A DNA stretch of 64,000 nt from Rhodoferax sp. (GTDB lineage Bacteria; Pseudomonadota; Gammaproteobacteria; Burkholderiales; Burkholderiaceae_C), in the NCBI RefSeq assembly GCF_028688795.1, contig NZ_JAQTXM010000006.1, forward strand, positions 103,221-167,220. Direction: 5' to 3'. Made by a program: the position numbers and the translations under genes. Positions 48,571-58,620 of the stretch are shown in pieces (within the stretch, counting starts at the first letter, position 1; each line of letters starts with the position of its first letter). Below the pieces are notes generated by a model. It worked only from the letters and a program-made list of their open reading frames with translations, searched no databases and was not told where the DNA came from.

Positions 48571-50223
48571 TCAGAAAGTTTCCCACTCGTCGTCCGCAGC
48601 CTTCGCGGGTGCGACTGGCGCCGCCTTGGCTTGCGGTGCAGCGCTGACCTGCGCCTTGAACGCTGGCTTGGCGTGGCCCAGTTGCAGCGCGCTGGCGCCA
48701 CTGCTGGCGCGCGGTTTGGCAGGCAAGGCCTGCCGGGCGGCCGACATGGGTACTGGCATTGGCCGGCGCGCGGGGGCGGGAGCCATGCGCTGGCGGCGGC
48801 TGCCATCAGCCCCCTTGAACACCGCCACGGTCTGTACCAGCTCTTGCGCCTGCGCATTCAGGCTGGCGGCAGCGGCTGCCATTTGCTCAACCAGCGCGGC
48901 GTTTTGCTGGGTGGCCTGGTCCATTTGCATCACGGCCTCGCCCACGCTGGCCACGCCGCTGGCCTGCTCGGTGCTGGCGGCACTGATTTCACCCATGATG
49001 TCGGTCACCCGACGGATCGAACCCACCACCTCGGCCATGGTGGCGCCCGCCTGGTCCACCAGCTGCGAACCTTGCTCAACCCGCTCCACACTGGTGTTGA
49101 TCAGGGTCTTGATTTCTTTGGCCGCTTCCGCACTGCGCCCGGCCAGGCTGCGCACCTCGCTGGCCACCACGGCAAAACCACGGCCCTGCTCACCGGCACG
49201 GGCCGCTTCCACGGCGGCGTTGAGCGCCAGAATATTGGTCTGAAAGGCAATGCCGTCAATCACGCTGATGATGTCGCTTATCTTGCGTGAGGCCTCGTTG
49301 ATGCCACGCATGGTTTCCACCACCTCGCTCACCACGGCACCGCCTTGTGCCGCCACGCTGCTGGCGTTCATGGCCAGCTGGTTGGCTTGCCGGGCGTTTT
49401 CTGCCGACTGCGTGACGGTTTGCGTCAAGTGCGCCATGCTGCTGGAGGTGCGCTGCAGGTTGCTGGCGGTTTGTTCGGTGCGGTTGCTCAAGTCCTGGTT
49501 GCCGCTGGCAATTTCAGCGCACGCGGTCTCGATGCCATTGGCACCAGAGCGCACCGCCGCCACCGCGGTATTCATGCGGGCCAGCGTGGTTTTAAGCGCC
49601 TCGCCAGATGGCGTGGTCACCGGTACGGCCGCCACGTCCAGCGCAATACCGTCGGGCTGATTCACCCGGGCCACCAACACCGCCAGCTCTTCGCCCGCCT
49701 GCGCGGCCCGCGCCATGCCCAGCACCAGCACAATCTCGACCCCCGACTGCACCACCACATAGGCGGCGTGCAACATGATCACAGCAAAATTAGGGGCCGA
49801 CAAACAATACAGCCCAAAGCCGGCCGCCTGCAGCCGGTCAAACCCCACGTGGTGCACGGCATACACGAGCGCCCCAAACACAATCACGCGCCAATCTCGG
49901 TACACCAGCAACAGTGCCAGGCTGACGAACACGCCAAAGTGAAATTCAACTGTGCCCTGGCTGAGCTGGATGTGCAACACCACGAAGCCAATGAGCACAA
50001 AGGTCAGCAGATATTTGCTGAGCGTGGTGCCTTTGGCGCTGGCATAAACGACACCAGCCACCAAACTGAACAACACCGTGCCGCCCACCGCCAAACTGGT
50101 ATCAATGAACTGAAACCCCAGCACGAGGGCAGCGACCGCACTGATGGCAATGGCCAGCAAGAGAATGCGGTCCCCAAAAAGTGCCGCTGACTGCGCAGTT
50201 GATGGCGTTTCGGTCATGTCCAT
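48571..50223 (-). CDS. Methyl-accepting chemotaxis protein with membrane sensor and EWETF tail
   Basis: 550 residues from the ATG at 50223 (AGGAG 6 bases upstream; a longer frame to 50400 has no such site). About six membrane helices occupy residues 20-190 with little periplasmic sequence, so it likely senses within the membrane. Signalling domain with [20 protein letters not shown] and [15 protein letters not shown], and a C-terminal EWETF, close to the NWETF CheR/CheB tether. Confidence 0.92.
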   Translation of the reverse strand: MDMTETPSTAQSAALFGDRILLLAIAISAVAALVLGFQFIDTSLAVGGTVLFSLVAGVVYASAKGTTLSKYLLTFVLIGFVVLHIQLSQGTVEFHFGVFVSLALLLVYRDWRVIVFGALVYAVHHVGFDRLQAAGFGLYCLSAPNFAVIMLHAAYVVVQSGVEIVLVLGMARAAQAGEELAVLVARVNQPDGIALDVAAVPVTTPSGEALKTTLARMNTAVAAVRSGANGIETACAEIASGNQDLSNRTEQTASNLQRTSSSMAHLTQTVTQSAENARQANQLAMNASSVAAQGGAVVSEVVETMRGINEASRKISDIISVIDGIAFQTNILALNAAVEAARAGEQGRGFAVVASEVRSLAGRSAEAAKEIKTLINTSVERVEQGSQLVDQAGATMAEVVGSIRRVTDIMGEISAASTEQASGVASVGEAVMQMDQATQQNAALVEQMAAAAASLNAQAQELVQTVAVFKGADGSRRQRMAPAPARRPMPVPMSAARQALPAKPRASSGASALQLGHAKPAFKAQVSAAPQAKAAPVAPAKAADDEWETF

Positions 50224-50330
50224 GGGAGTCTCCTGATGTAGGTTGGATCGATATTTTTTACAAGTTTCCGCCATTATGAAACCACGGCAAGGCGCCCTCG
50301 CCACGCGCCCAAAAAAATATAAGGAAGCGC

Positions 50331-53300
50331 TTACTGAGCCATCAACTGCACATTGCCGCCTGCTGCCGTGGTATTGATGGTGATGGTTTGCTCGGCGCAA
50401 AAACGGTACAGGTAATGCGGCCCGCCCGCCTTGGGGCCGGTGCCGCTCAGGCCCTCGCCACCAAACGGCTGCACCCCCACCACCGCGCCAATCTGGTTGC
50501 GGTTGATGTAGACATTGCCAATGTGGGCAGCCTTGGCCAGTTGCTGGGCGCGGCTGTCAATGCGGGTCTGGATGCCAAGGGTGAGGCCATAACCCAGCGC
50601 GTTGATTTGCTCAATAACGGCCAATGGGTCACCGCGCCAGCGCACGATGTGCAGCACCGGGCCAAAGATTTCCTGCTGCAGGTCGGCAATGTGGGCCACT
50701 TCAAAGGCTTGCGGGGGAATCAGATTTACTATTGATTTAATAGCTACTTGCGCTTGTTTTATATGACCTACGGGCTGATTTTTTATAAATTTTTCAGGTG
50801 CAGCGCGGGCCAGCAAGGGCTTGGCGTCACGATGCAGGCGCGCCAGATGCTGTTCGATGCCGGCAAAAGCCTCTGCATCAATCACCGGCCCGACATCGGT
50901 CGCCAAATCACTGGGGTCACCCACCACAAGCTCCTGCGCCGCGCCAACAATCATGGCAATCGCCTTGTCGGCAATGTCTTCATGGATGCACAGCAAGCGC
51001 AAGGCCGAGCAGCGCTGGCCAGCGCTTCTGAAGGCGCTTTGCATCACCGCATCGCTCACCTGCTCGGGCAGCGCCGTGCTGTCGACCAGCATGGCGTTGA
51101 TGCCGCCGGTCTCGGCAATCAAGGGCACGATCGGCCCGTCTTTAGCGGCCAACGCGCGGTTGATGATTTTTGCAACGGCCGTGGAGCCGGTAAACACCAC
51201 ACCGGCCACACCGGGTGCCGCCACCAGCGCTGCGCCCACGGTGTCGCCGGGGCCGTGCAGCAGTTGCAGTGCGCCCTCAGGCACACCGGCCTCAATCAAC
51301 AGTTTGACGGCTTCCAGCGCCACGCCGGGCGTTTGCTCAGCGGGCTTGGCCAGCACGGTGTTGCCGGTGGCCAGGGCGGCGGCCACTTGCCCCATGAAGA
51401 TGGCCAGCGGAAAGTTCCACGGGCTGATGCAGACCCAGGGACCGCGTGCCACCAGGCGCAGCTCATTGCTCTCGCCGGTGACGCCCAGCACGGTGTTGCC
51501 TTCCATACCCGGCATGGTTTGCGGGGCCATGATGGCTTGCGCCTGCTGCGCGTAGTAGCGCAAGAAGTCGATGGCTTCGCGCACCTCGCCTACCGCGTCA
51601 TTCCAGGTTTTGAAGGCCTCCTTGACCAGCAGGGCGCTGAAGCGGGGCAACTCGGCTTGCAGCGCGTCGGCAGCACGGCGCAGCATGGCAGCGCGTTCTG
51701 AAACTGGTATTTTGCTCCATTTTTTATAGCTATCTGCGCTTATTTTTAAAGCGCTAGAGGTCAATTTTTCATCAAAAACAGGCACATGAGGCACTTGCAC
51801 GCTGTGGTAGGCCGCCAGCAAGGGGGCACGCATGTCTGGCACGCTCAGGTCCAGCCCGCAGCTGTTGGCACGTTGCCAGCCAAACACGTCGGGCGGCAAG
51901 GGCAAGGCGGCTTGCGGCTCTTGATGCAATGGTGAGGTCAGCAGCTCGGGGATGGGCACCGATGCATCCGCCAGCTGGTGCACAAAAGACGAGTTGGCGC
52001 CGTTTTCCAGCAGGCGGCGCACCAGGTAAGCCAGCAAGTCTTTGTGCGCACCGACCGGGGCGTAGACGCGGCAAGCCACCTGCGGATTCTTCAGCACCTC
52101 GCGGTAAATGCCTTCGCCCATGCCGTGCAAGCGCTGCAGCTCGAACCGCGTGCCAGACGGGGGCCGCGCAACAGGCGACACCGCCAGCGTGGGGGCGCTG
52201 AGCTCGGCCATCTGCAAAATGGCCGCCACCGTGGCGGCGTTGTGAGTGGCAAATTGCGGGTAAATCGCCTCGGGCACGGCCAGCAGGGCACGCGCACAGG
52301 CCAGGTACGACACGTCGGTGTGGTGCTTGTGGGTGAACACCGGGTAGTGCGGCAGCCCCAGCTCTTGCGCACGCTTGATCTCGGCGTCCCAATACGCGCC
52401 CTTGACCAGCCGGCACATCAGGCGCAGCTTGTAGCGGCGCGCCAACGCGGTCACATGTGCAATCAGGTCGAGCGCGCCCAGTTGGTAGGACTGCATGGCC
52501 AGGCCAAAGCCGCGCCAGTTCGGGTAGTGCTGAGCCACTTTAGCCAGCAGGGCCTCAAACACCGCCAGCGAGAGCTCCAGCCGGTCGACCTCTTCGGCGT
52601 CAATGGTCAGGTTGATGTTGGCCAGTGCGGCTTGCTCACACAGGCCCCACACGCGCGGCACCAACTCGGCCATGACACGCTGGTGTTGCGCGTCTTCATA
52701 ACGCGGGTGCAGCGCACTGAGCTTGATGGATATGCCATCATTTTGCTCACACGCCCTTGCTTGAATTGCGCTAGCAGCTATTGACTCAATAGCGTTCTGG
52801 TAGCTGACCAAATGCTGCAAGGCGTCGGCATCGGTGCGCGCGCCTTCGCCTAGCATGTCGTAGCTGTAGCGCAGGTTGGGTTGTTTGCGCTGGGCGGCGG
52901 CGGCTTCCTTCAGCCCCTCGGCAATGGTTTGGCCCAGCACAAACTGCCGGCCCAGCAGCTGCACCGCGCGCAAGGTCGCGGCCACCACGGTTTTGGCGCC
53001 CAGCTTGACCATCAAACCCGGTTCGTTGGCGTTTTGGCCTTCGTTCGGGTTGCTTGGCAAGAAGTGCTTGCTCATGGCAATGGCCGTGCTGGACAGGCGC
53101 GACATCACCTTGTCGCCCGCCGCCTCAAAGTCAGCCCGGCCCAATTGGTCTGCGGTCAGGGCCACAGCCGTTTCGGCATCGGGCACCCGCAGCAGGGCTT
53201 CGGCCAGGCGCATCAAGGCCAGGCCCTCGGCACTAGAGATCGGGTATTCCTTGAGCAGGCTTTCCATGGCCCAGAACGGCGGCGGGTTGTCGCGCACGGC

Positions 53301-53429
53301 TTGCACCCAGGGCGTGGCGGCCTGCATCACTGCCACCCAGTCAAGCGCGCCTTGCAGCGAGGTGAGGCTGTGTGACACGGTGGGCCCTTCAGTGCGATAG
53401 GGGTTGGGCAGGCGCGAGGTTGGCAGCAT
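50331..53429 (-). CDS. putA: Bifunctional proline dehydrogenase / P5C dehydrogenase PutA, with three repeat inserts
   Basis: 1032 residues from the ATG at 53429 (AAGGAG 6 bases upstream). It oxidises proline to glutamate. PRODH domain at about 150-480 ([29 protein letters not shown]) binds FAD; P5CDH domain at about 575-1010 with [30 protein letters not shown] and the catalytic Cys in AGQRCSALR. No N-terminal ribbon-helix-helix, so it is of the shorter, non-DNA-binding type; control may come from the Lrp gene at 56181. Three dispersed-repeat copies are read through: about residues 212-229 ([19 protein letters not shown]), 553-570 ([16 protein letters not shown]) and 883-901 ([20 protein letters not shown]). 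The frame is intact throughout. Confidence 0.95.
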   Translation of the reverse strand: MLPTSRLPNPYRTEGPTVSHSLTSLQGALDWVAVMQAATPWVQAVRDNPPPFWAMESLLKEYPISSAEGLALMRLAEALLRVPDAETAVALTADQLGRADFEAAGDKVMSRLSSTAIAMSKHFLPSNPNEGQNANEPGLMVKLGAKTVVAATLRAVQLLGRQFVLGQTIAEGLKEAAAAQRKQPNLRYSYDMLGEGARTDADALQHLVSYQNAIESIAASAIQARACEQNDGISIKLSALHPRYEDAQHQRVMAELVPRVWGLCEQAALANINLTIDAEEVDRLELSLAVFEALLAKVAQHYPNWRGFGLAMQSYQLGALDLIAHVTALARRYKLRLMCRLVKGAYWDAEIKRAQELGLPHYPVFTHKHHTDVSYLACARALLAVPEAIYPQFATHNAATVAAILQMAELSAPTLAVSPVARPPSGTRFELQRLHGMGEGIYREVLKNPQVACRVYAPVGAHKDLLAYLVRRLLENGANSSFVHQLADASVPIPELLTSPLHQEPQAALPLPPDVFGWQRANSCGLDLSVPDMRAPLLAAYHSVQVPHVPVFDEKLTSSALKISADSYKKWSKIPVSERAAMLRRAADALQAELPRFSALLVKEAFKTWNDAVGEVREAIDFLRYYAQQAQAIMAPQTMPGMEGNTVLGVTGESNELRLVARGPWVCISPWNFPLAIFMGQVAAALATGNTVLAKPAEQTPGVALEAVKLLIEAGVPEGALQLLHGPGDTVGAALVAAPGVAGVVFTGSTAVAKIINRALAAKDGPIVPLIAETGGINAMLVDSTALPEQVSDAVMQSAFRSAGQRCSALRLLCIHEDIADKAIAMIVGAAQELVVGDPSDLATDVGPVIDAEAFAGIEQHLARLHRDAKPLLARAAPEKFIKNQPVGHIKQAQVAIKSIVNLIPPQAFEVAHIADLQQEIFGPVLHIVRWRGDPLAVIEQINALGYGLTLGIQTRIDSRAQQLAKAAHIGNVYINRNQIGAVVGVQPFGGEGLSGTGPKAGGPHYLYRFCAEQTITINTTAAGGNVQLMAQ
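50726..50780 (+). repeat. Dispersed repeat copy R6 (putA, C-terminal)
   Basis: Plus-sense core ATTTAATAGCTACTTGCGC, then TTGTTTTATATGACCTACGG. Antisense to putA. It sits in the P5CDH domain between PLLARAA and [10 protein letters not shown]. Confidence 0.8.
51719..51770 (+). repeat. Dispersed repeat copy R7 (putA, interdomain linker)
   Basis: Plus-sense core TATAGCTATCTGCGCTTA, then TTTTAAAGCGCTAGAGG; GCGCTT pairs with AAGCGC, giving the clearest stem of all copies. Antisense to putA, in the linker between the two enzyme domains. Confidence 0.85.
52741..52793 (-). repeat. Dispersed repeat copy R8 (putA, PRODH domain)
   Basis: Minus-sense CAATAGCTGCTAGCGCAAT, then CAAGCAAGGGCGTGTGAGCA and AAATGATG. 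It is sense to putA, opposite to R6 and R7. The encoded segment ends directly before [13 protein letters not shown]. Confidence 0.8.
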
Positions 53430-53579
53430 GAAAATCTCCTTAACAAACGAATGCGCTATGTTCATAGAATAACGCGCGTATTTTTCACCATATTTTTATT
53501 ACTTTATAGCTAATTAATCGGCAATAGACACCTTCATCAAGCTGCATCACAATGGCGAATCGAAGTCGATCCCAACACC

Positions 53580-56177
53580 ATGCTGCCGCTTTCCTTTTTG
53601 TTCAAGCACATCCGCTGGCGCGCGTTGCTGCGCTGCGTACCCCTGTGGCTGGCCACATCCGCGCTGCACGCCACGATGGTCATTCCAGCGGAAAGCGCGC
53701 CCAAACAGGTGCGCGTGGGGGTATACGCCAACGCGCCCAAGATTTTCCTCAGCAATGACGGGCGGCTCAGTGGCATTTTTGGCGACCTGCTGATGGCCAT
53801 GGCCGAGCGCGAACGCTGGCAGATATTGCCCGTGCCGTGCGAATGGCAAGCCTGCCTGCACGCCTTACAGAATGGCCAGATCGACCTCATGCCCGACGTT
53901 GCCCAGACCGACGAACGGGCCAAAATTTTTGACTTTCATCAGACGCCCGCGCTGCTGAGTTGGTCACAGGTTTACAAAAACAGGGGCGCTGCCATCAGCA
54001 CCATCCCAGACCTCAATGGCAAACGCATTGCCGTGGTGACGGGGTCGGTGCAGGCGGAGTTTTTGCAAACCCTGCTGACAAGTTTTGCCGTCAAAGCCCA
54101 AGTGGTGCAGGTGGATTCGTTTGAGCAGGGTTTTGAGCGGGTGGCCAATGGCAGCCTGGACGCGGTCGCCGCCAACCGCTTTTTTGGTGACCTGCAGGCC
54201 CCCACCTACCGGCTGGAGCCCACGGCCATTGTGTTCCAGCCGGCACAGTTGTTCTACGCCACGGCCAAAGGTCGCCACCCCGAGCTTCTGGCCACCATTG
54301 ACCAGTACCTGAAGCTTTGGCAAGCCCAAAGCGACTCACCCTACCGGGCGGCACTGCAGCGCTGGATGCAGGCACCAACACAATTCATCATGCCCAACTA
54401 CGTGTGGTGGTGGCTGGCTGGGCTGCTTGGTGTGCTGGCGCTGGCGCTCATGGCCGCCTTCTGGTTGCGCCGACAAGTGGCGCAAAAGACCGCCCACCTG
54501 CGCGACAGCGAGGAGCGTCTGAGCACCATCCTCAACAGTGTGGACGCCTACATCTACATCAAAGACCCGCAACTGCGCTACCAATATGCCAACAGCAAGG
54601 TTTGCGAGTTATTCGGCCGCCCGCTGGACCAGGTGATTGGACTGACCGACAGCACCTTCTTTAATGCCGACACCGTCAAAAAACTGCGCACGAACGACTT
54701 GCGCGTGATCGAGCATGGCGAGCGCGTGGAGGAAGAGGAAATCAACCGCAGCGCCGATGGCCACATCGAGCACAGTTACGTGTCTGTGAAGCTGCCGCTG
54801 CGCGATGCCGACGGCCGCATTTACGCGCTGTGCGGCATCTCGACCGACATCAGCAAACGCAAGCAGGCCGAGGACGCCATTCACCAGCTGGCGTTTTACG
54901 ACCCACTCACCGGCCTGCCCAACCGCCGCCTGCTACAAGACCGGGTGCAACAATTGCTGGGCACACTGGCACGCACACCGCACGGCGCGGCGCTGATGTT
55001 CATTGATGTCGATAACTTCAAGGACATCAACGACACCTTGGGTCATGACATGGGTGACACCCTGTTGTGCCAGATGGCGCAACGCATGAGCGAGTGCATT
55101 CGTGCCCAAGACACGCTGGCGCGCCAGGGCGGCGATGAATTTGTGGTGATGCTGATTGACCTGGCCGAACAGCCCGAAGAGGCCGCCAACGAGGCCCAAC
55201 GCGTGGCGCAAAAAATTCTCATCTGCCTGAATGAGCCTTACACCCTGGGCAACAGGCAGTACCAAGGCAGCGTGAGCATTGGCGTAGCGCTGGTCGATGC
55301 CAAGGCCCCTTCGCGCGAGGAACTCTTCAAGCAAGCCGACCTGGCCATGTACCAGGCCAAGGCCGCCGGCCGCAACACGCTGCGCTTTTTTAACCCCGCC
55401 ATGCAGGCTCAGGTGATGGCGCGAACCTCTTTGGAGGCCGACTTGCATTGGGCCTTGCAACATGAAGAATTTGTGCTGTTTTACCAGCCACAAGTCGACG
55501 CCCAGGGTCAGACCTTGGGCCACGAGGCGCTGGTGCGTTGGCAACACCCGATGCGCGGCTTGGTGCTGCCCGGCGACTTCATTGCCGCAGCGGAGTCCTG
55601 CGGCGTCATTCTGCCGCTGGGCCGCTGGATCTTGAACACGGCTTGCGAGCAATTGGTGGTTTGGGCTGGCCAGGCGTTGCAAGGCCAATGGACGATTGCC
55701 GTCAATGTGAGCGCCAGGCAATTCCGCCAGGCCGACTTTGTGGCGCAACTGCAGGCCGTGCTGGCGCAGACCGGTGCCAACGCCACGCGACTTGAACTGG
55801 AGCTGACCGAGAGCCAGCTGCTCGACGATGTGCCCAGCGTGATCGCCAAAATGGACGCCCTGCGCGCCTTGGGTGTGCGCCTGTCGCTGGATGACTTTGG
55901 CACCGGCTACTCGTCACTGGCCATGCTCAAGCGCTTGCCCCTGAACCAGCTCAAGATTGACCGGGCGTTTGTGCGCGACATGCTGGCTGACCCCCAGGAC
56001 GCCGCCATCATCCGCGCCATCGTCACCATGGGCGAAAGCCTGTCGCTGGACGTGATTGCCGAAGGCGTTGAACTTGTCGCGCAACGCGATGCCTTGCTGG
56101 CACTGGGCTGCCACCATTTCCAGGGCTACCTGTTTGGCCGGCCCGCGCCACTGGTGCCAACTGAGCACCAAGGCTAA
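53580..56177 (+). CDS. Periplasmic binding domain-PAS-GGDEF-EAL cyclic di-GMP enzyme
   Basis: 865 residues. A signal/anchor N-terminus (about 12-30) is followed by a bacterial extracellular solute-binding (SBP_bac_3) domain (45-260: VRVGVYANAPKIFLSNDGRL, GQIDLMPDVAQTDER). A membrane helix lies at about 275-297, PAS at 310-430, GGDEF at 435-600 (RQGGDEFVVML with RAQD inhibitory site) and EAL at 610-855 (HEALVRWQHP, NVSARQFRQ, ELTES, DDFGTGYSSLAML). All catalytic motifs are kept. It could bind an amino acid or other small ligand in the periplasm. It is divergent from putA and ends 3 bases before an Lrp gene. Confidence 0.93.
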   Translation: MLPLSFLFKHIRWRALLRCVPLWLATSALHATMVIPAESAPKQVRVGVYANAPKIFLSNDGRLSGIFGDLLMAMAERERWQILPVPCEWQACLHALQNGQIDLMPDVAQTDERAKIFDFHQTPALLSWSQVYKNRGAAISTIPDLNGKRIAVVTGSVQAEFLQTLLTSFAVKAQVVQVDSFEQGFERVANGSLDAVAANRFFGDLQAPTYRLEPTAIVFQPAQLFYATAKGRHPELLATIDQYLKLWQAQSDSPYRAALQRWMQAPTQFIMPNYVWWWLAGLLGVLALALMAAFWLRRQVAQKTAHLRDSEERLSTILNSVDAYIYIKDPQLRYQYANSKVCELFGRPLDQVIGLTDSTFFNADTVKKLRTNDLRVIEHGERVEEEEINRSADGHIEHSYVSVKLPLRDADGRIYALCGISTDISKRKQAEDAIHQLAFYDPLTGLPNRRLLQDRVQQLLGTLARTPHGAALMFIDVDNFKDINDTLGHDMGDTLLCQMAQRMSECIRAQDTLARQGGDEFVVMLIDLAEQPEEAANEAQRVAQKILICLNEPYTLGNRQYQGSVSIGVALVDAKAPSREELFKQADLAMYQAKAAGRNTLRFFNPAMQAQVMARTSLEADLHWALQHEEFVLFYQPQVDAQGQTLGHEALVRWQHPMRGLVLPGDFIAAAESCGVILPLGRWILNTACEQLVVWAGQALQGQWTIAVNVSARQFRQADFVAQLQAVLAQTGANATRLELELTESQLLDDVPSVIAKMDALRALGVRLSLDDFGTGYSSLAMLKRLPLNQLKIDRAFVRDMLADPQDAAIIRAIVTMGESLSLDVIAEGVELVAQRDALLALGCHHFQGYLFGRPAPLVPTEHQG

Positions 56178-56180
56178 GCG

Positions 56181-56648
56181 ATGGAACTGGACCGTATTGA
56201 CCTGAAAATTTTGCATGCGCTGCAGCAAGACGGCCGCATCAGCAACCTCAAGCTGGCGGAAACCGTGGCGCTGTCGCCCACTGCGGTGCTGGCACGGGTG
56301 CAACGCCTGACCAAGGAAGGCGTGATAGAGGGCTTTGAAGCGCGGCTGAACCCCAACAAGCTGGGCGCCGGGCTGATGGTGTTTGTCGAGGTGCTGTTGG
56401 ACAAAACCACGCCCAATGTGTTTGACGCCTTCAAGGCCGCCGTGCAGGTGCGCCCCGAGATCATGGAGTGCCACATGGTGGCCGGCGGTTTTGACTACCT
56501 GCTGAAGACCCGCATGCTTGACATGAACGCTTACCGGACCTTTGCTGGGACGGTGCTGTGGCAGCTGCCGGGGGTGCGGGAGACGCGAACTTATGCGGTG
56601 ATGGAAGAAGTCAAGAACACCACGCATTTGCCCTTGCCGGGGTGTTAG
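56181..56648 (+). CDS. Lrp-family regulator, possibly of putA
   Basis: 155 residues. Helix-turn-helix LDRIDLKILHALQQDGRIS, then LSPTAVLARVQRLTKEGVIE; AsnC-type domain with VAGGFDYLLKTRMLDMNAY. Closest in style to the Lrp/BkdR/PutR regulators that activate proline or branched-chain amino acid catabolism. Begins 3 bases after the GGDEF-EAL gene, and putA is one gene away, so control of putA is a reasonable guess. Confidence 0.88.
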   Translation: MELDRIDLKILHALQQDGRISNLKLAETVALSPTAVLARVQRLTKEGVIEGFEARLNPNKLGAGLMVFVEVLLDKTTPNVFDAFKAAVQVRPEIMECHMVAGGFDYLLKTRMLDMNAYRTFAGTVLWQLPGVRETRTYAVMEEVKNTTHLPLPGC

Positions 56649-56693
56649 GGTTTGGTGGCTGGATTGGGGGCCGCTTGGACAAGCTGTGGCGTG

Positions 56694-56792
56694 GATCAGG
56701 CCGCAGGTGCATTTGGCTCCGCGGCTGTCCCCCGCCCGCTGACGCGGGCTCCTCCTTGATGCCGCTGCGCCAAATGCCCCAGCAGCCTGATC
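56694..56792. repeat. 99-bp imperfect palindrome between convergent genes
   Basis: Left arm GATCAGGC (56694-56701) pairs with GCCTGATC (56785-56792); inner arms GCATTTGGC and GCCAAATGC pair, and the centre holds GCCCGC-tgac-GCGGGC. Few mismatches or bulges separate the arms. It lies between an Lrp gene (+) and yggS (-), where it may act as a strong bidirectional terminator, or be a mobile palindromic element. Confidence 0.8.
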
Positions 56793-56794
56793 TT

Positions 56795-57526
56795 TCACAC
56801 GATTTTGGGTTGCAAACCGCCGGAACGGCCAACGACACTGGACGAGTGCCGATCACCAAAAACAGCCGACCCGACCCGCACCATGGTGCTGCCCGAGGCA
56901 ATGGCGGCTTCCATATCGGCGCTCATGCCCATTGACAAGGTGTCCAGTTTCAAGCCTTCAACATTTAACAGGTCAAACAAGCCTCTAGCCCTTTTGAATA
57001 TTGCGCAAGCAGCTACAAAATCACTAGCAGGCTCAGGAATGCACATGAGCCCACGCAAGTGCAAGCGGGGCAGTTGTGCGACCTCTCGTGCCAAGCTCAG
57101 TGCGTCGTCTGGTGTCACCCCCGATTTGGTTGGGCCGCCATCCACATTGACCTGAATGCACACCTGCAACGGTGGCAAACCTTCCGGGCGCTGCTCACTC
57201 AGGCGTTGGGCAATTTTGAGCCGGTCCACCGTGTGCACCCAATCAAAATGCTCGGCCACCAGCCGGGTCTTGTTGCTTTGAATCGGGCCAATGCAGTGCC
57301 ATTGCAGCGGCAGGTGCTTGAGCGCGGTGATTTTTTCTACCGCTTCCTGGATGTAGTTTTCACCGAATGCGGTTTGCCCGGCGGCATAGGCGGCTTGCAC
57401 GGCATCGGCGCAGAAGGTCTTGGAAACCGCTAGCAAAGTAACGGCATCGGACGCGCGGCCAGCGTCGTGACAAGCCACACGAATGCGATGGCGAACGGCA
57501 TCAAGTTGGGTCTGAATCGTGGTCAT
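56795..57526 (-). CDS. yggS: YggS-family PLP-binding protein
   Basis: 243 residues, a PLP homeostasis protein of the alanine racemase fold without known catalytic activity. Motifs: VTLLAVSKTF with the PLP-binding Lys, AFGENYIQEA, WHCIGPIQSNK, and LDTLSMGMSADMEAAIASGS with MVRVGSAVFG. The start ATG at 57526 fits family N-termini; the frame is open to 58000 but would run antisense through pilT. Residues 165-182 (ASDFVAACAIFKRARGLF) are encoded by dispersed repeat R9, yet the distance between MCIPEP and LDTLSMGMS equals that of E. coli YggS, so the repeat replaced rather than lengthened the sequence. Confidence 0.93.
   Translation of the reverse strand: MTTIQTQLDAVRHRIRVACHDAGRASDAVTLLAVSKTFCADAVQAAYAAGQTAFGENYIQEAVEKITALKHLPLQWHCIGPIQSNKTRLVAEHFDWVHTVDRLKIAQRLSEQRPEGLPPLQVCIQVNVDGGPTKSGVTPDDALSLAREVAQLPRLHLRGLMCIPEPASDFVAACAIFKRARGLFDLLNVEGLKLDTLSMGMSADMEAAIASGSTMVRVGSAVFGDRHSSSVVGRSGGLQPKIV
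56979..57030 (-). repeat. Dispersed repeat copy R9 (inside yggS)
   Basis: Minus-sense GATTTTGTAGCTGCTTGCGC, then AAAAGGGCTAGAGGC. It is sense to yggS and read in the frame that gives VAACAIFKRARGL. Confidence 0.85.
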
Positions 57527-57572
57527 AATTGCACGAGCGTAACAAATATGGCAACCAACCCAAGGGGCTTTT

Positions 57573-58616
57573 TTGGACATTACACAGTTGCTGGCCTTCA
57601 GCGTGAAAAACAAGGCATCTGACCTGCATCTGTCAGCCGGGCTGCCGCCCATGATCCGGGTGCACGGCGACGTGCGGCGCCTCAACGTGGAGCCACTCGA
57701 CCACAAGCAGGTGCATGCCATGGTGTACGACATCATGACCGACTCGCAGCGCAAACATTTCGAAGAGTTTCTGGAGATTGACTTCTCGTTTGAGATTGAC
57801 GGGCTGGCGCGCTTTCGGGTCAACGCCTTCAACCAGCAACGCGGCGCGGGCGCGGTGTTTCGGACCATTCCGAGCAAGATCCTGACGCTGGAGCAGCTGG
57901 GCGCCCCCAAGATTTTTGCTGATCTGGCGATGAAGCCGCGCGGCCTGGTGCTGGTCACCGGCCCCACTGGCTCGGGCAAATCCACCACGCTGGCCGCCAT
58001 GGTTAACTACCTTAACGAAAACGAGTTTGGCCACATCCTCACGGTAGAAGACCCGATTGAGTTCGTGCATGAGTCGAAAAAATGCCTGGTGAACCAGCGC
58101 GAGGTCGGCCCGCACACGATGAGTTTTGCCGCCGCCCTGCGCTCAGCCCTGCGCGAAGACCCCGACTGTATTCTGGTGGGTGAAATGCGCGACCTGGAGA
58201 CCATCCGCCTAGCCATGACGGCGGCCGAAACCGGCCACCTGGTGTTTGGCACGCTGCACACCAGCAGTGCCGCCAAGACCATCGACCGGATCATTGACGT
58301 GTTTCCGGCTGAAGAAAAAGAAATGGTGCGCGCCATGCTGAGCGAGTCGCTGCAGGCCGTGATTTCACAAACGCTGTGCAAGACCAAGGACGGCCAAGGC
58401 CGCGTGGCCGCGCACGAGATCATGCTAGGCACCAGCGCCATTCGCAACCTGATCCGCGAGGCCAAGGTGGCGCAAATGTATTCCAGCATCCAGACCGGCA
58501 ACAGCGTGGGCATGCAAACGCTCGATCAAAACCTGACCGACCTGGTGCGACGCAACATCATTGCCCCCTCAGAGGCGCGCTCCAAAGCCAAAATCCCGGA
58601 AAACTTTCCGGGCTAA
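57573..58616 (+). CDS. pilT: Twitching motility ATPase PilT
   Basis: 347 residues from a TTG start with AAGGGG upstream. Family motifs: LLAFSVKNKASDLHLSAGLP, Walker A GPTGSGKSTTLAAM, the Asp box ILTVEDPIEFVHE, Walker B-like DCILVGEMRDLETI and HTSSAAKTIDRIID. It retracts type IV pili from the inner face of the membrane. Divergent from yggS (46 bases), an arrangement common in Proteobacteria, and followed by pilU. Confidence 0.97.
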   Translation: MDITQLLAFSVKNKASDLHLSAGLPPMIRVHGDVRRLNVEPLDHKQVHAMVYDIMTDSQRKHFEEFLEIDFSFEIDGLARFRVNAFNQQRGAGAVFRTIPSKILTLEQLGAPKIFADLAMKPRGLVLVTGPTGSGKSTTLAAMVNYLNENEFGHILTVEDPIEFVHESKKCLVNQREVGPHTMSFAAALRSALREDPDCILVGEMRDLETIRLAMTAAETGHLVFGTLHTSSAAKTIDRIIDVFPAEEKEMVRAMLSESLQAVISQTLCKTKDGQGRVAAHEIMLGTSAIRNLIREAKVAQMYSSIQTGNSVGMQTLDQNLTDLVRRNIIAPSEARSKAKIPENFPG

Positions 58617-58620
58617 CGAT

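Noticed and set aside
53480..53525. Possible twelfth repeat copy (TTATAGCTAATTAATCGG)
   Set aside because: Only TATAGCT matches; neither the TTGCGC core nor the CTAGAGG end is present.
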